Source: Eulemur rufifrons (Eukaryota; Chordata; Mammalia; Primates; Lemuridae). From it: DNA of 64,000 nucleotides. A program made the position numbers and the translations under genes. The notes beneath the pieces were generated by a model. It saw only the letters and a list, made by a program, of their open reading frames with translations. It was not told where the DNA came from and searched no databases. The stretch is from positions 6,938,501 through 7,002,500 of the forward strand of contig NC_091002.1 in the NCBI RefSeq assembly GCF_041146395.1. Reading direction: 5' to 3'. Of the stretch, positions 51,985-64,000 are shown piece after piece. Positions within the stretch are counted from its first letter, which is position 1, and every line of letters starts with the position of its first letter.

Positions 51985-52150
51985 ATTAAAAAAGGTAACA
52001 GTGTCTTTGTGCAGCTCAGTGGGAGCTAAACGCAGTTCTGTTGCCAGACTTGCTGAGTGTAGATCCCATCTCCCCCAACATGAGCCTCACCTTTTGAAGC
52101 TCTGGTTTTCTCATTTGAAAATGGGGCTCACTTCCCTCTCGTGGTGGTGG
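51985..52150 (+). repeat. MIR, left half (target of the provirus)
   Basis: TTGCCAGACTTGCTGAGTGT.. ATCCCATC.. then CTGGTTTTCTCATTTGAAAA and TGGGGCTCAC follow the MIR core. The matching tail is found 8.2 kb away at 60350-60425. Confidence 0.6.
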
Positions 52151-52245
52151 TGTTGAATTAAATTTGGCTTAAAGCTGCATCTGTACGCAGCGAACTAAAA
52201 CCTAAGAACCTAAGTTAATATATAAACAAACTGCAACCTAACTTG
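52151..52245 (+). repeat. Left LTR remnant of the provirus
   Basis: First about 95 bp of the LTR, shown by the shared AACAAACTGCAACCTAACTT (52220-52239 here, 59735-59754 in the right LTR). The remainder is replaced by a (GT)n run and an Alu, and later LTR text is missing. Confidence 0.8.
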
Positions 52246-52575
52246 AGTGTGTGTGTGTGTGTGTGTGTGTGTGTATTTTTTTGAAACAGGGTCTTGCTCT
52301 GTCTCCCAGGCTGAATTACAGTGGTGCCATCACAGTTCACTGTAGCCTCAAACTCCTGGCCTCAGGTGATCCTCCTGTCTCAGTCTCCAGAGTAGCTACA
52401 GTCCCGTACCGCCATGCCTGGGTAATTTAAAAAATTTTTCTCACGTCACAATAGTGAGACAGGTCTCACTATTTTGCTCAGGTTGGTCTAAAACTACCTG
52501 GCCTCAAGTGATTCTCCTGCCTTGGCCTCCAGAGTAGCTGGGATTACAAGTGTGAGCCACCAAACCTGGCTGACT
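52246..52575 (-). mobile_element. (GT)n and old Alu in the left LTR
   Basis: A (GT)13-like run (52246-52274) is followed by an antisense Alu: GAAACAGGGTCTTGCTCTGT.. to GTGAGCCACCAAACCTGGC. Confidence 0.85.
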
Positions 52576-52738
52576 CCAGGTAATTTTATGTATAAGAGCA
52601 ATGGACCCAGAACTTATGCATTTTCAGAAAAATGGATTAACCTACTAGAGACAACTTAGAGTTATAGTGGCCACAGCGGGGAAGTTTTAACTTATATAAA
52701 ATTGTTCACTTGTGAAGTGCATTAGAATAAAAAGGATC

Positions 52739-52881
52739 CTAGCTACCCGGGAGGCTGAAGTGGGAGGATCCCTTGAGCCCAGGAGTTCCAGGCTGCAGTC
52801 AGCTATGATCATGCCACTGCACTCCAGCCTCGGTGACAGAGTGAGACCCTGTCTCTAAAGGAAAAAAAAAAAAAAAAAAGG
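52739..52881 (+). repeat. Alu right-monomer (FRAM-like) insertion
   Basis: CCTAGCTACCCGGGAGGCTG.. to CAGAGTGAGACCCTGTCTC with an A tail; flanked by AAAAGGATCC on both sides. Confidence 0.85.
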
Positions 52882-53289
52882 ATCCATAATACCACAAAAG
52901 CAATGAGATGCATACTTTAATTGGTATACAGAGGTATTTAAAAGATTAAATTAATCAAAGATTGCCTGTTTAAAAGGTACCTTACAGAAAGCAAACGAAA
53001 AAAATCTTAAAAGTCTTTTTCACAAATATTAGTCAAAAGCTTTAGCCATATGAGCAGGAAACCTTGTTTCATTGGCCAGAAAAACAGTTTGGATCTAGAT
53101 TTTTTTTAATAAATTAGTGAGTTTGTGTTATCATAGCTTGGCATGTGGCTAAAATTTTAGAATCAAAGCTGTAAGATTTGTTTGTCTATATGTTTCTGTC
53201 TGTCTGTATGATATATATGTGTGGTATTTTTCTATCTCCTTATGATAGTGCCACACTAAATTGTAAATGAGTTCTATTTAATTTGTTTT

Positions 53290-53432
53290 AGGCTGGCGCA
53301 GTGGCTCACACCTGTAATTCCAGCACTTTGGGAGGCCGAGGTGGGAAGGTCACTTGAGGCCAGGAGTTCTAGAGCAGCCTGGGCAACATAGTGAGACCTC
53401 TGAGTCCACAAAGGAAAAAAATAAATAAAATT
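53290..53432 (+). repeat. Alu left-monomer (FLAM-like) insertion
   Basis: AGGCTGGCGCAGTGGCTCAC.. to GGGCAACATAGTGAGACC, then an A-rich tail. Confidence 0.85.
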
Positions 53433-53734
53433 TAAAAATAAAATAATTTGCTTTAAGAAAAAGAAGTGCTTATATAAACGAAATATTCTCTCAGAAAAAT
53501 AAGAACTAACCTAATTGTTTTTCAAGTTCACATGACTTGGATAATCTTTGGTAAGTGAGAATATTGTTGGTTTGTTTAAAACAGGCATGTTTTAATTTAA
53601 AATATAATACAGATGCAGAACTTTTCCTATTTGGTTTATTGGTAAAATAATCTTATGTTATCTCTACATCAAAAAAGTTTTCAGCAAGAAAAATAAATTA
53701 AGATGATGGCTAGCTGTTTAATATCTTGTCTTTA

Positions 53735-54218
<484 letters not shown>

Positions 54219-54860
54219 AGTTGAGGCTGAAGGAAATCTGTACAAATGACAATTAATTCTCAGACCTAGCTAAAAAGGAATAAAAATCCAAGAAGATAGA
54301 GATAAAATTTTGCCTCCTCTACAATTTATTACAAAGAAACTACAGATATTTGGGACTGTTAGTAAACATGTCTGTGCCATATCGACAAAATATATTATGA
54401 GAAAGCACATGTTTCTAGAAATTATGGTTCATAGATTTGGCGATCTCCTGCTTGCTGATGTGACACACAAGTGCTTGGTTCCTAGTGTTCATTAGAAATT
54501 AAAATCCTTGAGGGTTAGGAATGTAAATTAATATATGTAACTAAAATTACTAGAAATAATAAGGGAAACAACTCTATATGCAAGGATACAAGGAAGGTAA
54601 GATGTACTTTTGGTAAGGTATAGGATGTTTTGTTTTGATAAGGGAAAGAATAATTTTTGTCCTAAAGTAGAATGACAGTTTGTTGCAAAATGAGAAAGAT
54701 GAAAAGTATAGGACAAATAACTGAATGGATATAAGAAGGTTTTAGGTTTGTGGAAGATGAATCTTGTGAAAGGAATTTTATATGTGATCAAACTGGCTCA
54801 GAATAGAAGGGAATTATTTATGTTTTTCTAAAATTGAGCATTAGTATCAAAAGCACACTA

Positions 54861-55200
54861 ATGCAAACTGGGCACAGCTGGTCACACCTGTAATCCTAGC
54901 ACTTTGGGGTGCAGAGGCAGGAAGATTACTTGTGATCAGGAGCTCGAGACCAGCTTGAGCAAGAGCCAGACCCCATCTCCACAAAAAAAAAAAAAATAGA
55001 AAAATAGAAAAATTAGCCAGGTGTGGTGGCACATGCCTGTAGTCCCAGCTACTTGGGAGGCTGAGACAGGAGGATCTCTTGAGCTCAGGAGTTTGAGGCT
55101 GCTGTGAGCTATGATGACACCACTGCATCCTAGCCTGGACAACAGAAGATCGAGACCCTGTCTTTAAAAAAAAAATAAAAGTAAAAAAATAAAAAAAAAA
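54861..55200 (+). mobile_element. Older Alu in the provirus
   Basis: GGGCACAGCTGGTCACACCT.. through an A-rich tail; flanking copies of ACACTAATGCAAA and ACACAGTAATGCAAAG suggest a diverged duplication. Confidence 0.9.
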
Positions 55201-55214
55201 ACACAGTAATGCAA

Positions 55215-56095
55215 AGCTAGAATTTGGTCTTGTCTTTTAAAATAAAGTTTTCTTTTTTCTTGGTGTATTGAATCTCTGCTCTTAATAGGAAATTGTGAAA
55301 CGTTTTTCTTTAACTTTTAGATATTGGTCTAGGAAACAAAGATTCTGGGTTTTACCGAGATAATTTCCTGTGCTTCGTGTTGTCTTTATTAGTTTTTTTA
55401 AATCACTTATGAAAACTGAACAATCCTCTCTATTAAAAGAGTTAAGGTTTTTCTACAACTATGTAACTTTCTCTATTTGCCTTTGAAGACTTTTCATCGT
55501 GACTTTGGTTAAATGAATGACTATTGTTCACAGTGACCTGTGATCCTATTTTGATCAAGTGTTTTAAACTTTTGATATTTTTTTGACTAACTTCCCAAAA
55601 TCAAATTCTAAGTTTAGTCTTTTTCTTGACCTCAAATTAACTTTGGGAATTTTCAGATGGGCCCTTGGAACATCTCAGAAGGATACCTCTCCTTATAAAA
55701 AGAGATACTAAACTAATTGGACTTATTTGATATATTAAATTATATGAGAAACATTGTCAAATAATAAGTAATGCTAAACTTCCTTTGAGTTATATTTGTA
55801 TGGTGCATTATTAATATATATTTCAGAAATTATATGAAATCCGTAGAAATCTAATAGTCCTGATATAATGTTATTATTTGTAATTCTAGTTTTTATCTTT
55901 AAATGTATGCAACAGAAATAACCAAATTTCCTTTTCAATCATTATTGTAAAGAGCTCTCATCAGATCTCTATCCATGGCCATTTTAAGTCTTGTCACTCA
56001 CCGATGGTTAATTTTTTACTCTGGTACTTTCTTGAGCAACTATAAGCCTGAAGTGTTTTGTCTCCAAGGAGATTCATGTAAAGAACTCTGATGGG
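55215..56095 (+). other. Provirus internal region, unreadable
   Basis: AT-rich sequence between the Alu and the RNase H remnant, presumably eroded gag/pol. No family motif could be read in any frame. Confidence 0.4.
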
Positions 56096-56096
56096 T

Positions 56097-56361
56097 GCAT
56101 GTTTCTGATAACTTTAAAATTATGCCATTGGATGGGTAAGAGTTCCCAGATCTCTGATGAAGAAACTCACTGGTTCATAAAATTGCTAACCCAACATCAA
56201 GCAGAACAAGAATTAATTAAATATCAAGGAAATGATTTGGTAGATATTCATGTTAAGTCAGCCAGTACTGAAATTATTAAGACATGCAATTTTAATGAAC
56301 TCCATAAGATTGATCCAAGTCAAATTATCTATGATGACCTATTTAAGAGACAGTGTTGGTG
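56097..56361 (+). pseudogene. Retroviral pol remnant: RNase H C-terminal end
   Basis: Open stretch of about 88 residues with a GNDLVDIHVKSAS motif, the equivalent of the GNxxADxxAK end of gammaretroviral RNase H (the Asp is kept, the Ala became Val). An Alu cuts it at 56362. The upstream RT part is not recognisable. Confidence 0.65.
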
Positions 56362-56362
56362 G

Positions 56363-56655
56363 GCCGGGCACAGTGGCTCACGCCTGTAATCCTAGCACAG
56401 GGAGGCTGAGGCGGGAGGATTGCTTGAGGCCAGTAGCTAAAGACCAGCCTGAGCAACAGCGAGACCCCGTCTCTACAAAAAATAGAAAAATTAGCCAGGT
56501 GTGGTGGTGCACATCTGTAGTCCCAGCTACTGGGGAGGCTGAGGCAGAAGGATCATTTGAGCCCAGAAGTTTGAGGTTGTTGTGAACTATGATGATGCTA
56601 CTGCATTCTAGCCCAGGTGACTGAGCAAGACCCTGTCTCAAAAACAAAAAAAAAA
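56363..56655 (+). mobile_element. Old Alu inserted in pol
   Basis: GGGCCGGGCACAGTGGCTCA .. CCCTGTCTCAAAAACAAAA, with ACAGTGTT on both sides as a short duplication. Confidence 0.92.
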
Positions 56656-57710
56656 CAGTGTTATGTACCTGATTTGGAAAAACAAAATTGATATCTGAAA
56701 GGATGTAAATTCAATGTCAAGCATGGACTCCTAGAGACCCTGGACAGCTGCCTGGTTCTTCCTAAGTCCTTTAAGCTCCCATTGTTAAAAGCTCTGCACT
56801 CCACAACTCATCATGGAAGAGACAAAATGATCCAAATTATAAAAAATATTGGTAGGTGCCTGTTCTAAAATTACAAAAATGTTTTGTAACCAACGTTGGT
56901 TGGTTAAACCCATGGTTCTGGTATGATAATAAAAACCTCAGGTGATACATTTCTGATCCCTGCTGGGTCATTTGGATGCTTACAGGTGGGTTTCATTCAG
57001 CCGTCACTTTCCACACGTTTTCTGGTTGTACTTCTAGAAGCTTTCCGGTGCAGCACGGCCGCTGGCATAACAGTAGCTAAAATGTTGTTAGAAAATGTGT
57101 TTCCCGTATGGAGCATTACCAGGAAAACCTCCAGTGATAGAGGTCCTCATTTCACTGGGCAAATTACAAAGCAGTTAAATAAGGTGTTACAAACACAATG
57201 GCTTTATCATTGTCCCTGTTACCCTCAGTCTTCTGGGAAGGTCAAAAGGATAAACAGCATTTTAAAACTGAAATTGGCAAGGTTAACTGAATTAATTAGA
57301 GTATCTTGACCAAAGGTATTATCAACTGGTGGCAATCAGATCCACCATTATTGGGAAACATAGACTGACCCTATGAAATAGTTCCTGGAAGACCTGTGCC
57401 CCTAATAATAGAATCTCATGTATCTCTTGCTCTCCTGAACTCCAAGAGGACTAAATACTACAACACTCTAATGCCTTACGACAAAGTGTACTTTCACCAG
57501 ACAAAGGAAGACTGCTATGACCCACCAGTGGAGGATAACCAAACCTTTCATGGTCTAGGACCTGGAGATTGGGTCTTCTGGAAACTCTATCAGAGAAAGA
57601 CTGCCCTTGAACCCCATTGGAAGGAATCATACCAAGTTCTTCTCACCACCTACACTGTAGTAAAACAACAAGGCCTCGAAATTTGGGTCCACAACTCATA
57701 ACTCAAAAGG
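56656..57710 (+). pseudogene. Retroviral integrase remnant
   Basis: Order of a gammaretroviral integrase: zinc-finger-type THHGRDKM near 56805-56830, catalytic-core text with SDRGPHFTG (about 57130-57160) and PQSSGKVKR (about 57225-57250), then the C-terminal GDWVFWK..PHWKESYQVLLT segment (57396-57701). Frameshifts and stops separate the pieces. The catalytic glutamate expected after PQSSG-V is a lysine, so the enzyme would be dead even without the breaks. Confidence 0.8.
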
Positions 57711-59650
57711 GCCCCTCAGACTCCTAGAACTGTACGCTTGTTGGAGACCTTACGGCAAAGCTGACTGGGGAAGTTTTTCTTCAGTTGCAGATGGCATCCT
57801 AGGTCACAAGTCAAGACTTCTCTGTCATCAGGAAAACCTTATATTTTTTTCCTTTTTTCTTTATTTCCTGTTGTCCCAATCTCTTTTCTTTCCTTACAGG
57901 AAAATCCATGGGACCATAATCCATGGGTGGCTTTAGCAAAAGCATATGCGCTAGCAAGAAACCAGAGCAATTGAGTTTGTGGGCTAATGCACCCATATCA
58001 GAAAACGATTTCACTAATACCAATGCCTCTCCCGTTCCCAACAAAAGTCTCCTTGAGGCGCCAAAGGAAGAGTGGACGACTATCCTTGATATTCTAGATG
58101 TCACTGCTATTGCTTTCCTACACTCACTGGAAATAGCACCCTGATCTTCTCAATTAGTAACCTAATCATTATCAAATATAGAAAAACTTATCCAAGTGCT
58201 GCCTGCAAACGGTATGTTGTGCTTCCAGGCATCAGGTACTCAAGACCTGGGGACTGCCTATGTGGGTACAAGTAATTGTGTAATGTCACTGAATTAAATC
58301 CTGTAAGGTCTCTTTCCGCTAAATGTGGGTATGCATGCTTTCAGCACGCTGTAAAAGGAACCATGAAGAAGTAAGTTTCCCATTGGACCTATTTCAGGAA
58401 CCATGAAGACATATGGTGGAAAAATTTAACTGGCCTCTGCTCAAACACCACTAGGTGTTCCTCTCTTGCAGCCCCCAGGGCCTATCTCGGGTCTGCAGGG
58501 ATCTGCTTGCCCTGGTGGCCTCCTCACTGGTTCAAGTCTTGCTTACTGGCACGGCTCACTTCTGCCTCCCAAATAACTTTCTCTGAGGGTTCCCGTGATA
58601 CCTCACATAATCAGAGGCCAGAGTGGTCAATAACTGAAGTTAGTACGAACCTTGATGAAGGTAATTTAGTTTCCACTGAGTAAAGTTTCCAGTGGGGTTC
58701 CTGGGGCTCACTCTTGGCGGTAGTGGGATGCTGGTTGTATAGAATGTGAAGCTAATCCATAAATTGAGGAGAGTCTTGGATTTTTTAGCCAATCAGATCT
58801 CCCAGGGCTTCAGACAGGTAGAGGCCACTCTTCCAAAAGGTGGATGAGAACGCGTTCAACAAAAACACTGGATCTGGCAGCTTTAGATCTCTGCCCGTGT
58901 TGGAGACTTGTATACGGTGCTGAACAAAACCAAATGCTGCATTTAGCTTTCCCCAGATTTACTACACAGAAAGTGTCCTTTAAAAGGTGGCTGATATTGC
59001 TGCTTCTCCAGACACTGCCATTGAATACAACAGGGAATTGCTCAGAGTGAAGGAACGCAGGGTGTGTTTGTGGGAGCAGCTAACGGCTGGCTTGTGGGCA
59101 TCCTGGATGGTGGAGGGCAAGTCTGGCCACACCACGCTTTTCTAATCTTGAAGCTTCTGTTAGTGGGTCTCTGGATTACTGTGACTTGTGTTTTCAGGCT
59201 GACTGCTTCCTTAAACCAAGCCATTTTACAGCGAACTGGGGCTCTTCACTGCTATCATGCCTCTAGCAAAGACCATGACGAACAGGACTCAAATATTGTT
59301 GAACTACAGTATTTTATTGCCTGAACTTTAACTTGTTTGATTTTAATCAGTTTGGCTTGTGCAGACTCCTGTTAAGGAGTATACTTTTTTTTGGTATTCT
59401 CCTGCTGGCCATCATGATACTCTCCCTGATGTGCCGTGTCCCCTGAAGGCAGGCTTGTATGCAGCTGTGCTTTCTATGTGAAATGGCCTCTTTATGGTTA
59501 CGACAATGAAACATGAAGAAAACAGAATCATCCAACTAATTTGAAATTGTGAATTATGAATTCCATACAGAGACCAAAAAAGCCCATTATGATGGTGACA
59601 AAAAATTGTGTAAATGCTCAAGGTTTTAGTCAATCTCTCAAAATTGAGAG
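57711..59650 (+). pseudogene. Presumed env region, eroded
   Basis: The position between integrase and polypurine tract is where env lies. Open stretches at 57923-58144, 58844-59050 and 59064-59324 are short and out of frame with one another. No fusion peptide, CX6CC motif or immunosuppressive-type stretch was recognised. Confidence 0.4.
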
Positions 59651-59652
59651 AC

Positions 59653-59665
59653 CAAAAGGGAGAAA
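59653..59665 (+). promoter_or_regulatory. Polypurine tract (plus-strand primer site) of the provirus
   Basis: AAAAGGGAGAAA immediately before the TGTTAA start of the right LTR, as in gammaretroviruses. Confidence 0.75.
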
Positions 59666-60349
<684 letters not shown>

Positions 60350-60425
60350 GTGGTTTAGGGATGAGATGGGGTAAGGGTTGTAAAAAGCACCTGGCAGCGT
60401 AGCTGGTGCAGCAGGTGCTCAGGGG
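60350..60425 (+). repeat. MIR, right half
   Basis: GGGATGAGATGGGGTAAGGG TTGTAAAAAGCACCTGGCA .. AGCAGGTGCTCA resembles the MIR tail (..aaatgagat..gtaaagcgctt..gtgcctggcac..gtgctca). Confidence 0.5.
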
Positions 60426-62975
60426 AGGCTGTGTGCATGTGTGTGCGCACGTGCCACTGGGCCCCTCACCATCGCAGGCCAGGCCTGGTTTAGCTCTGCC
60501 TCCAGCAAGCCCCTCCTGCTGCCCTTTCTCACAGGCCAGTCCCAGCTTCCTTGTGGCTGGGAAAGCCTCCACCCTTAGGGTCCTCCTACCATTCATGCCA
60601 CCTCTGGGCTGGGGAGCAGGCTCATCTTTTCCAGCCCCACCCACTGTTGGAGGTCGGGAGGAGAGGAGGTGCTGAACGGGGGCTGTTCTGAGTTACTATG
60701 GGGTGTGCCAGGCTCAGGCACAGGAGGGCTCCAGCTCAGCCTGGGTGCAGATGGGCACGGTGGGGCATCCTGGTATTGCGGTTCAATCACAAAAGTCCAT
60801 CTGATTGGCCAGAGGGTGGCACATATGGAAGGGGTGTGCTCAGGTAGCAGGTGGGGGCCTTTGGGCTCCAGCCTGGTTTGGGGAACCCATGAATGTGGGA
60901 ATTGAGGTTAAGTTCCAGTCCCGAGGATGGAAAAGTGGAAGGGGGAATGGAGTGGTCCTCTGGTGTTCTGGGCTGGGCAGGTGGCTGGAGGTCTGACAGG
61001 ACCCACCCAGATTCCACGCGCCACCAGGTGGGGAGGGGAGGTCTGGGAGCCTGGTGGGGTGATGCCCTCATTCACTCCTGCCAAGGCAGCCCAGAGAGAG
61101 GCCTGGGGGGGTTGAGGTGGGAGCAGCCCTCAAGTCTCTCCTGGGGTTCCCATCCTGGGAGCCCTCTCAGACTCACCTGCTCCCCCATTCCTCCTACCTC
61201 TGGTCATAGAGGAGCCACCTTGCACCCTCATGTCTCACGGGTCCTGTCTCAGTGTCCAGTGCTGGCTGGGGAAGGACTGGCTGCCCCTCCTGACCCTGGG
61301 CTGGGGTGATAGGTGGGGCCCCCTAGGGTGACGTGGGAACCTCACCACTGTTGAAGGCCACAGCTTCCCCTTCCCAAGCCCCATGCGGGTTTCCCCTTCC
61401 AGACCCCCGCACTTTCCTGGAGGTCACGTGGCTGGGAGGGGGTAGAGGCTGCCAGGAGAGGGGGTGTTTTGGAGGGTGGAGTCTGGCAAAGTCTCCTTGT
61501 GTACAAACACCCACCTCCCACACCACCAGGGCCGGAAGTGGGACCCAGAATAGAACGGGTGGCTTTCAAGTTCCAAATTGGGCTCCGGGGGCTGAGAGCA
61601 GACTCGTTTGGATGTAAAAATAGAAAAACAAGTATGTGCGTGGGCTGTGGGTCCTCCACCCACGGGGCTGGTGTAACAAAGTAGACCTTCTAGTGGGGCC
61701 TGCCTGACACTGTTTATTTATGTAGAAAATTGACCTAAACAAACCTCTCAGAGGGCAAAGCCAGCAGCTGACCTGAGCTGGGGGTGTGACCAGGGGAAGT
61801 GGCCTGGGGGTGCTGGCTGGCCCTCCAGCTGGCATGTGCTCTGGCTGTTTCTCCTCCTCTGTCCTCCAGGGCTATGGCCCCTACCAGGAGTGCCCTCCCA
61901 GGTTGCTGGGGCCCACCCTGGTCCTACTGTCCCCAAAGAGCCTTCTCCCACTTCATCTACTTATACTGCTCTCAGGGTGGCAGAGAGCCAGCCTGCCCTA
62001 GGCACAAGAGGCAGTGGGCAAGCTGGACACAGGCCCTTGCCCTCCGGGCCTCACAACGGGAAGTCCTGCCAGAAGTTCATAGGCTAGGGGCCATCGCTCA
62101 TGACAGGGCCCTGCCCTCAAGGAGCCCCAGCCTGAGCGGGGGTGGCAAGGAAGCCCGGTGAGTTCTGTGCAGTGGGTGAGGCCTGAGACAAGGGTGGGCG
62201 TCTGGGCATGATTGTGGGGCCCACAGAGGCCTCCTGGGGGAGTGATACTGAGCTGGCTCTCCCGGGGGTATGCAGGAGAGCTGGGCAGGCAGAGGGGTGC
62301 CAGCCCACAGGAACTCTGGCCTGGAGTCTGGTGGAGTCCTGAGTTGGGCCCCTCACAACCCCCACCCCAGGCTGGCATACGGGCATCCTGCGATCCACCT
62401 ACCACTGCTCACCCTCTGCCCCCAGCTCCCGCTCTGCTGCTCTCCCCCTCATTCCAGCAAAGGAGAAAACACCCACCTCCCACCCAGGGCAAGGCCTGTG
62501 TGAGAGCCACTGAGGCCAGGCCTGGGATGCAGGGATGGCCTGGAGCCTGGAGGCAGCTCCTGCCCAGCCTGCTCTCCTTGCCAGAGGGTGTGCTGTTAGC
62601 CCAGTCTCTCCAGCCTGGGGCCTGCATGAGACACCTGGAGCTGGAGCCGGCCCCTGAGCCACATCCTCCCCCATAGTCCCCCTCAGCCTCACTCCCCTTC
62701 CCCCTACTGCTGCACTGTGCGGCCAGGGGACTGCCCAGGACAGCTTCTAACGGCCTCTCCCTGGGGACAGGAGGTGGGGAGGTAGGGTGGAAACCTGTCC
62801 TCTACTGTTCCCAAGAAAGCAGGCTAGCAGCCTTGGCCTTGGCCCTAGCAGGAACAAGCCTGCCAGGGTGAGGCAGCCTGGTGAGGAGACGCTTGCTGCG
62901 ACCATGGGATTGCTCCTGGGGATGGGGCAGGGGAGAGGGCAGAGCCGATGCTTCCACAGGGACTCAGTTGGGCAG
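60426..62975. other. GC-rich sequence without recognised gene
   Basis: High GC, no interspersed repeat or gene I can name. The numerous open frames on both strands overlap each other and have low-complexity Pro/Gly/Ser composition, so I do not call them. A distant exon of an unknown gene cannot be excluded without homology search. Confidence 0.45.
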
Positions 62976-62979
62976 CTCT

Positions 62980-63800
62980 GGGTCCCTGCCCTTTCCTTGG
63001 GACTGTACATGGAGGCCTTTGTCTATTCACTCATCAACCACTTACTGAGCACCTGCTCTGTTCCAGGAGGTGCCGAGGCCCTGGGGATGCAGCGGAGACC
63101 CAGGCAGCATGGCTCTAGCCCTGCGAGATGACGTTCTGAAGGGGCCTGACCACACAAACACAAATAGGGGCTCAGAGGAGGACAGCCGGGAGGGAATGTG
63201 AGGAGAGTGGGCATCTTTGAGGAGAGAGGTGAGGGAAGAAGTTTCTTTTTTTTCCTTTTAGAGACGGGGTCTCACTGTGTTGCCCAGGCTGTAATGCAGT
63301 GGCACAATCATAGCTCACTGCAGTCTCAAACTCCTGGGCTCAAGTGATCCTCCTGCCTCAGCCTCTGGAGTAGCTGGGACTACAGCTACTTCCCTGCCCA
63401 GCCCGGGGAAAGAAGTTTCTAATCAAGCGACAGTGAAGCAGGGCCCAGACCGAGGGGAGTGGGGGCCGTGCAGCCAGGGTGGGGACTCCAGTAGGAGGAA
63501 GCACAGTGGAAAGGCCCTGGGGTGGGAATGTGCCTGGGGTGTTAAAAGGGTGACAGGGAGGCCAGTGTGGCTGGCACAGACTGGGAACCAGGAGAGAGCA
63601 GCTCAGAGAGAGAACTGCAGGGTGGTGCAGGCTGTGCCCACATAAGGCCGGTAGGCATTTGCTCTGGGGGAGGCAGGAGCTACAGGTGGTTCCCCGTGGA
63701 GAAGTGACATGACCTGACTGCCATTGTGAGTAGATCCCTCTGGTGTGACAATGGACACCATCAGGTGAGGGCAGGCGAGGGAGACCAGGGGAGAGAAGAT
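62980..63800 (-). repeat. L2, antisense, interrupted by an Alu monomer
   Basis: CACTTACTGAGCACCTGCTC TGTTCCAGGAGGTGCCGAGG CCCTGGGGATGCAG, then after the Alu GGAAAGGCCCTGGGGTGGGA.., GAGGCCAGTGTGGCTGGCAC, ..AAGTGACATGACCTGACTG: the reverse complement of the L2 3' end in order. Confidence 0.75.
63245..63405 (-). repeat. Alu monomer (FLAM-like) inside L2
   Basis: Antisense half Alu: TTAGAGACGGGGTCTCACTG .. AGTAGCTGGGACTACAG; flanked by GAAGAAGTTTCT and GAAAGAAGTTTCT. Confidence 0.88.
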
Positions 63801-64000
63801 GAGGTGAGGGGCTGAGAAGGCGGGATTCCAGAGGCACTTTACAGAAAGAGCTGTGGGACTTCCAGAGGGACAGGGTATGGGTGAGAGTACAGGCATCCGA
63901 TGGCCCAGGGCTGCTGGCTGGAGCTCTAGGAGGTGGGAACTGCCTGGCCTCAGCAGGGAAGGCTGGGGAATGAGGCGCTGGGATGTCAAGAGATGCCCAG
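63801..64000. other. Window end, GC-rich, nothing recognised
   Basis: Purine-rich tail of the L2 region; the antisense open frames at 63358-63989 are noncoding shadows. Confidence 0.4.

Noticed and set aside
57396..59324. Possible preserved retroviral envelope gene
   Set aside because: 57396-57701 is the integrase C-terminus. The remaining stretches are short, in different frames, and lack envelope landmarks.

Overview
The window is nuclear DNA from a primate, most likely a Malagasy lemur (strepsirrhine). The main evidence is at least twelve dimeric Alu elements that start GGCCGGGCG, read 'CCTAGCACTCTGGGAGGCC', and carry a middle linker with an ATTATATGGACA(A/G)CTAAAA block typical of lemur Alus rather than monkey or ape Alus. 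Older AluJ-like copies, L1, L2, MIR, HAL1, Tigger, MaLR and endogenous retrovirus fragments fill most of the rest.

Left two thirds (1-42 kb, AT-rich): one protein-coding gene on the minus strand, the 5' part of an ankyrin-repeat gene of the ANKRD26 family. Ten coding exons were assembled by eye, with splice signals and reading phase consistent throughout: 41665-41415, 37222-37108, 36945-36772, 32847-32741, 31052-30918, 28348-28278, 18997-18967, 16192-16120, 2577-2517 and 2424-2223. They join into 406 codons plus 2 nt without a stop. The start codon lies in a CpG island (about 41.2-42.1 kb) with NRF1-, CRE- and kappaB-like sites. The gene leaves the window on the left, so its coiled-coil C-terminal part is not seen. 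The introns carry a cluster of L1 pieces (4.5-16 kb) that contains three L1 5' regions, two Tigger-type DNA transposons, hAT fragments, a U6 pseudogene, and two short insertions that are exact 5' halves of tRNA-Glu(CTC) and tRNA-Met(CAT).

Right third (42-64 kb): no cellular gene was recognised. A diverged pair of LTR-like blocks (42.3-45.7 kb) lies just upstream of the promoter. GC-rich sequence with L2, HAL1, AluJ and MaLR remains follows. At 52151-60349 there is a decayed class I (gammaretrovirus-like) provirus: both LTR ends, polypurine tract, RNase H and integrase remnants, and a 4-bp target duplication (GTGG). It is inserted in an old MIR and was itself hit by several later Alus. The final 3.5 kb is GC-rich, with an antisense L2.

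No novel multi-gene system is seen. The most distinctive signals are the two tRNA 5'-half insertions, a mosaic direct/inverted repeat beside the promoter, a possible frameshifting exon in the ankyrin gene, and insertion-site histories that can be read from target duplications.
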